Positions 42,145 to 43,348 of a DNA stretch of 43,348 nt are shown here, piece after piece. The stretch spans positions 1 to 43,348 of the forward strand of contig JAKLKB010000048.1 of assembly GCA_023150835.1 (NCBI GenBank), given 5' to 3'. The notes below the pieces were generated by a model. The model searched no databases. It worked only from the letters and a program-made list of their open reading frames with translations, and was not told the origin of the DNA. The translations under genes were made by a program, and so were the position numbers. Every line of letters begins with the position of its first letter. Within the stretch, counting starts at the first letter, position 1. The DNA comes from Myxococcota bacterium (lineage in GTDB: Bacteria; Myxococcota_C; UBA6777).

Positions 42145-43348
42145 GTGCTTTGCCATCGCTGCGGAAGCCACGTCCCCGACAATGCCAAAACTTGCAACAA
42201 CTGCGGGGCAACCCTTCAACACACACGCGCCACCAGCCCCGGAACCCTCGTGCTGCGGCGCAAAAAACGCCAACAAACACGCGCTGATCTCCCTTATCGT
42301 GTGGGGTCCACCATCGCGGATCGCTACGAAGTCGAAGAGATCCTCGGTTCTGGAGCGCTGGGCGCTGTCTTCAAAGTCTACGACCGCGACCTTGATCTCG
42401 ACGTCGCTCTCAAGATCATCCTCCCCCAGTACCTCAGCGGACCCGAATCTCTCCTTGAATTGCGGAAAAATATTCGCCGTGTCCGAAAGCTTAACCACCC
42501 CAATATCGTCCGCATCCACGACGAAGGTGTTGACGGAGATATCTTCTTTTTTACGATGCAACATCTCGAAGGGCTGACCCTTCGTAAGATTATCGACCTA
42601 CGCAAAGACAAACAACAAGTCTTCCAACTCGAAGAGATCGTCCCGATCCTCTCTCAAATCGGCCAAGCACTCGAATACGCACACGCTTCGATCTTTCATG
42701 GTTACCTCAAGCCCCACAACGTGATCGTTCTCCCTGATCTACTCAAAGTGACTGACTTTGGACTCGCGATCTCCCTCCCGTTCTCTAGTCTCCAAGACGC
42801 CCATCAAGCACAGCCCGACGGTATCCTTTACCTCGCGCCTGAGATGCACGATGGGCAATCTGGCGACAGTCGTTCGGATATCTTCTCTCTCGGCGTTCTG
42901 CTTGCGGAGATGCTGACGGGCCAGATCCTCGAACGCCAGATCGAGTCCCTCCGTCTCTACAACCCCGATTGCCATCATCTGCTTGATGCCGTCTATCACA
43001 AAGCCACCGAAACCAACCCCACCAAGCGCTATCAACACGTCGCCGACTTGATCGCTGACCTCAGCAGCATCCTTGAATTCGGTGAACTCGCCGAGTCCGA
43101 AGAAGTTCCCACCGTGATCTCACAAGCAGAACATCTTCCCTACCAACTCTCTGATGAACCCGATCCCGGTCTTTCTTTCCAAGAGATGACTCTCGACGAA
43201 GACAAAGTCGTTGATCGCGCCTTTGCTGAGCCTCCTGCTCTTTCTTCCCCCAAAGTCTCCGATCCCCCCTCATCTCCCGATATTCCTAAGTCTTCCGAAC
43301 CCTCCAAGGCATCCAAATCAACTCATCCCCCCTCGTCCAACAAAGCGC
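42145..43348 (+). CDS. Zn-ribbon kinase-like protein with substituted catalytic Asp (partial)
   Basis: The first 401 codons of a gene that runs past the window edge. Residues 1-25 form a zinc ribbon with Cys at 3, 6, 17 and 20. The kinase-like domain spans about 58-315: LGSGALGAVFKV loop, Lys90 (VALKII), DFG at 204-206, and YLAPEM. The catalytic loop reads HGYLKPHN (185-192): Tyr187 stands where the catalytic Asp of HRD should be, so phosphotransfer is probably lost while ATP and metal binding could remain. After about 315 the sequence is acidic and Pro/Ser-rich and incomplete. GTG at 42145 is the start: AGGAG lies 7 bases upstream and the frame goes straight into the Cys motif. Confidence 0.88.
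   Translation, partial: MLCHRCGSHVPDNAKTCNNCGATLQHTRATSPGTLVLRRKKRQQTRADLPYRVGSTIADRYEVEEILGSGALGAVFKVYDRDLDLDVALKIILPQYLSGPESLLELRKNIRRVRKLNHPNIVRIHDEGVDGDIFFFTMQHLEGLTLRKIIDLRKDKQQVFQLEEIVPILSQIGQALEYAHASIFHGYLKPHNVIVLPDLLKVTDFGLAISLPFSSLQDAHQAQPDGILYLAPEMHDGQSGDSRSDIFSLGVLLAEMLTGQILERQIESLRLYNPDCHHLLDAVYHKATETNPTKRYQHVADLIADLSSILEFGELAESEEVPTVISQAEHLPYQLSDEPDPGLSFQEMTLDEDKVVDRAFAEPPALSSPKVSDPPSSPDIPKSSEPSKASKSTHPPSSNKA

Overview
The window reads as chromosomal DNA from a Gram-negative bacterium of myxobacterial or other former delta-proteobacterial type. The signs are a dense set of Ser/Thr kinases, FHA, PP2C and TPR proteins, a DUF4388-J-domain fusion, a protein ending in a domain that resembles the C-terminus of the Myxococcus MXAN_5187 family, MopE-like Cys-rich lipoproteins, and a System I cytochrome c maturation pair (ccmE, ccmF) whose CcmE carries Cys in place of the usual His. 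Base composition looks moderate (mid-50s % GC by eye), lower than in classic myxobacteria. I see no rRNA, tRNA, CRISPR array, integrase or transposase. The species cannot be named from the sequence alone.

Layout. 1-1338: a YhhQ-type queuosine-precursor transporter and a convergent small membrane protein. 1391-7243 (minus): a 1950-residue TPR protein. 7591-10394 (plus): TPR lipoprotein, two-FHA membrane protein and rsmE. 10601-15390 (plus): a Ser/Thr kinase whose stop overlaps the start of a large exported protein that looks BPI/TULIP-like, then a GNAT acetyltransferase. 15540-18077 (plus): a second kinase with a transmembrane segment and a HEAT-repeat C-terminus. 18154-22309 (minus): a membrane-anchored c-type cytochrome, a TetR regulator with its palindromic operator, and a Trk/Ktr potassium uptake pair. 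22795-30944 (plus): Cys-rich lipoprotein, tail-anchored pseudokinase, MXAN_5187-like membrane sensor and a second Cys-rich lipoprotein. 31216-35075 (plus): ccmE, ccmF, proC. 35138-35983 (minus): a FliA/WhiG-type sigma factor. 36511-38418: sugar-phosphate nucleotidyltransferase (plus) and a convergent PP2C phosphatase (minus). 38651-41236 (plus): DUF4388-J-TPR fusion. 41374-41985 (minus): CPBP protease-like protein. 42145 to the end (plus): a kinase-like protein with a Zn ribbon and a substituted catalytic Asp, cut by the window edge.

How it fits together (inference). The two probably active kinases, the two kinase-like proteins lacking catalytic residues, the double FHA protein and the PP2C phosphatase supply writers, readers and an eraser for Ser/Thr phosphorylation. 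Several are tied to the envelope by transmembrane segments or by neighbouring lipoproteins. ccmE, ccmF and the CXXCH protein give a separate periplasmic haem theme.

The intergenic DNA is not empty. Two dispersed repeat families are visible. Family 1 (about 107 nt, three copies) lies at the 3' end of a gene and in that gene's orientation in every case. Family 2 (about 125-133 nt, four copies) can form hairpins and usually ends in a T-run. Three short direct duplications sit at gene boundaries. These repeats, the pseudokinase-sensor-lipoprotein block and the kinase/TULIP-like pair are the most unusual content.
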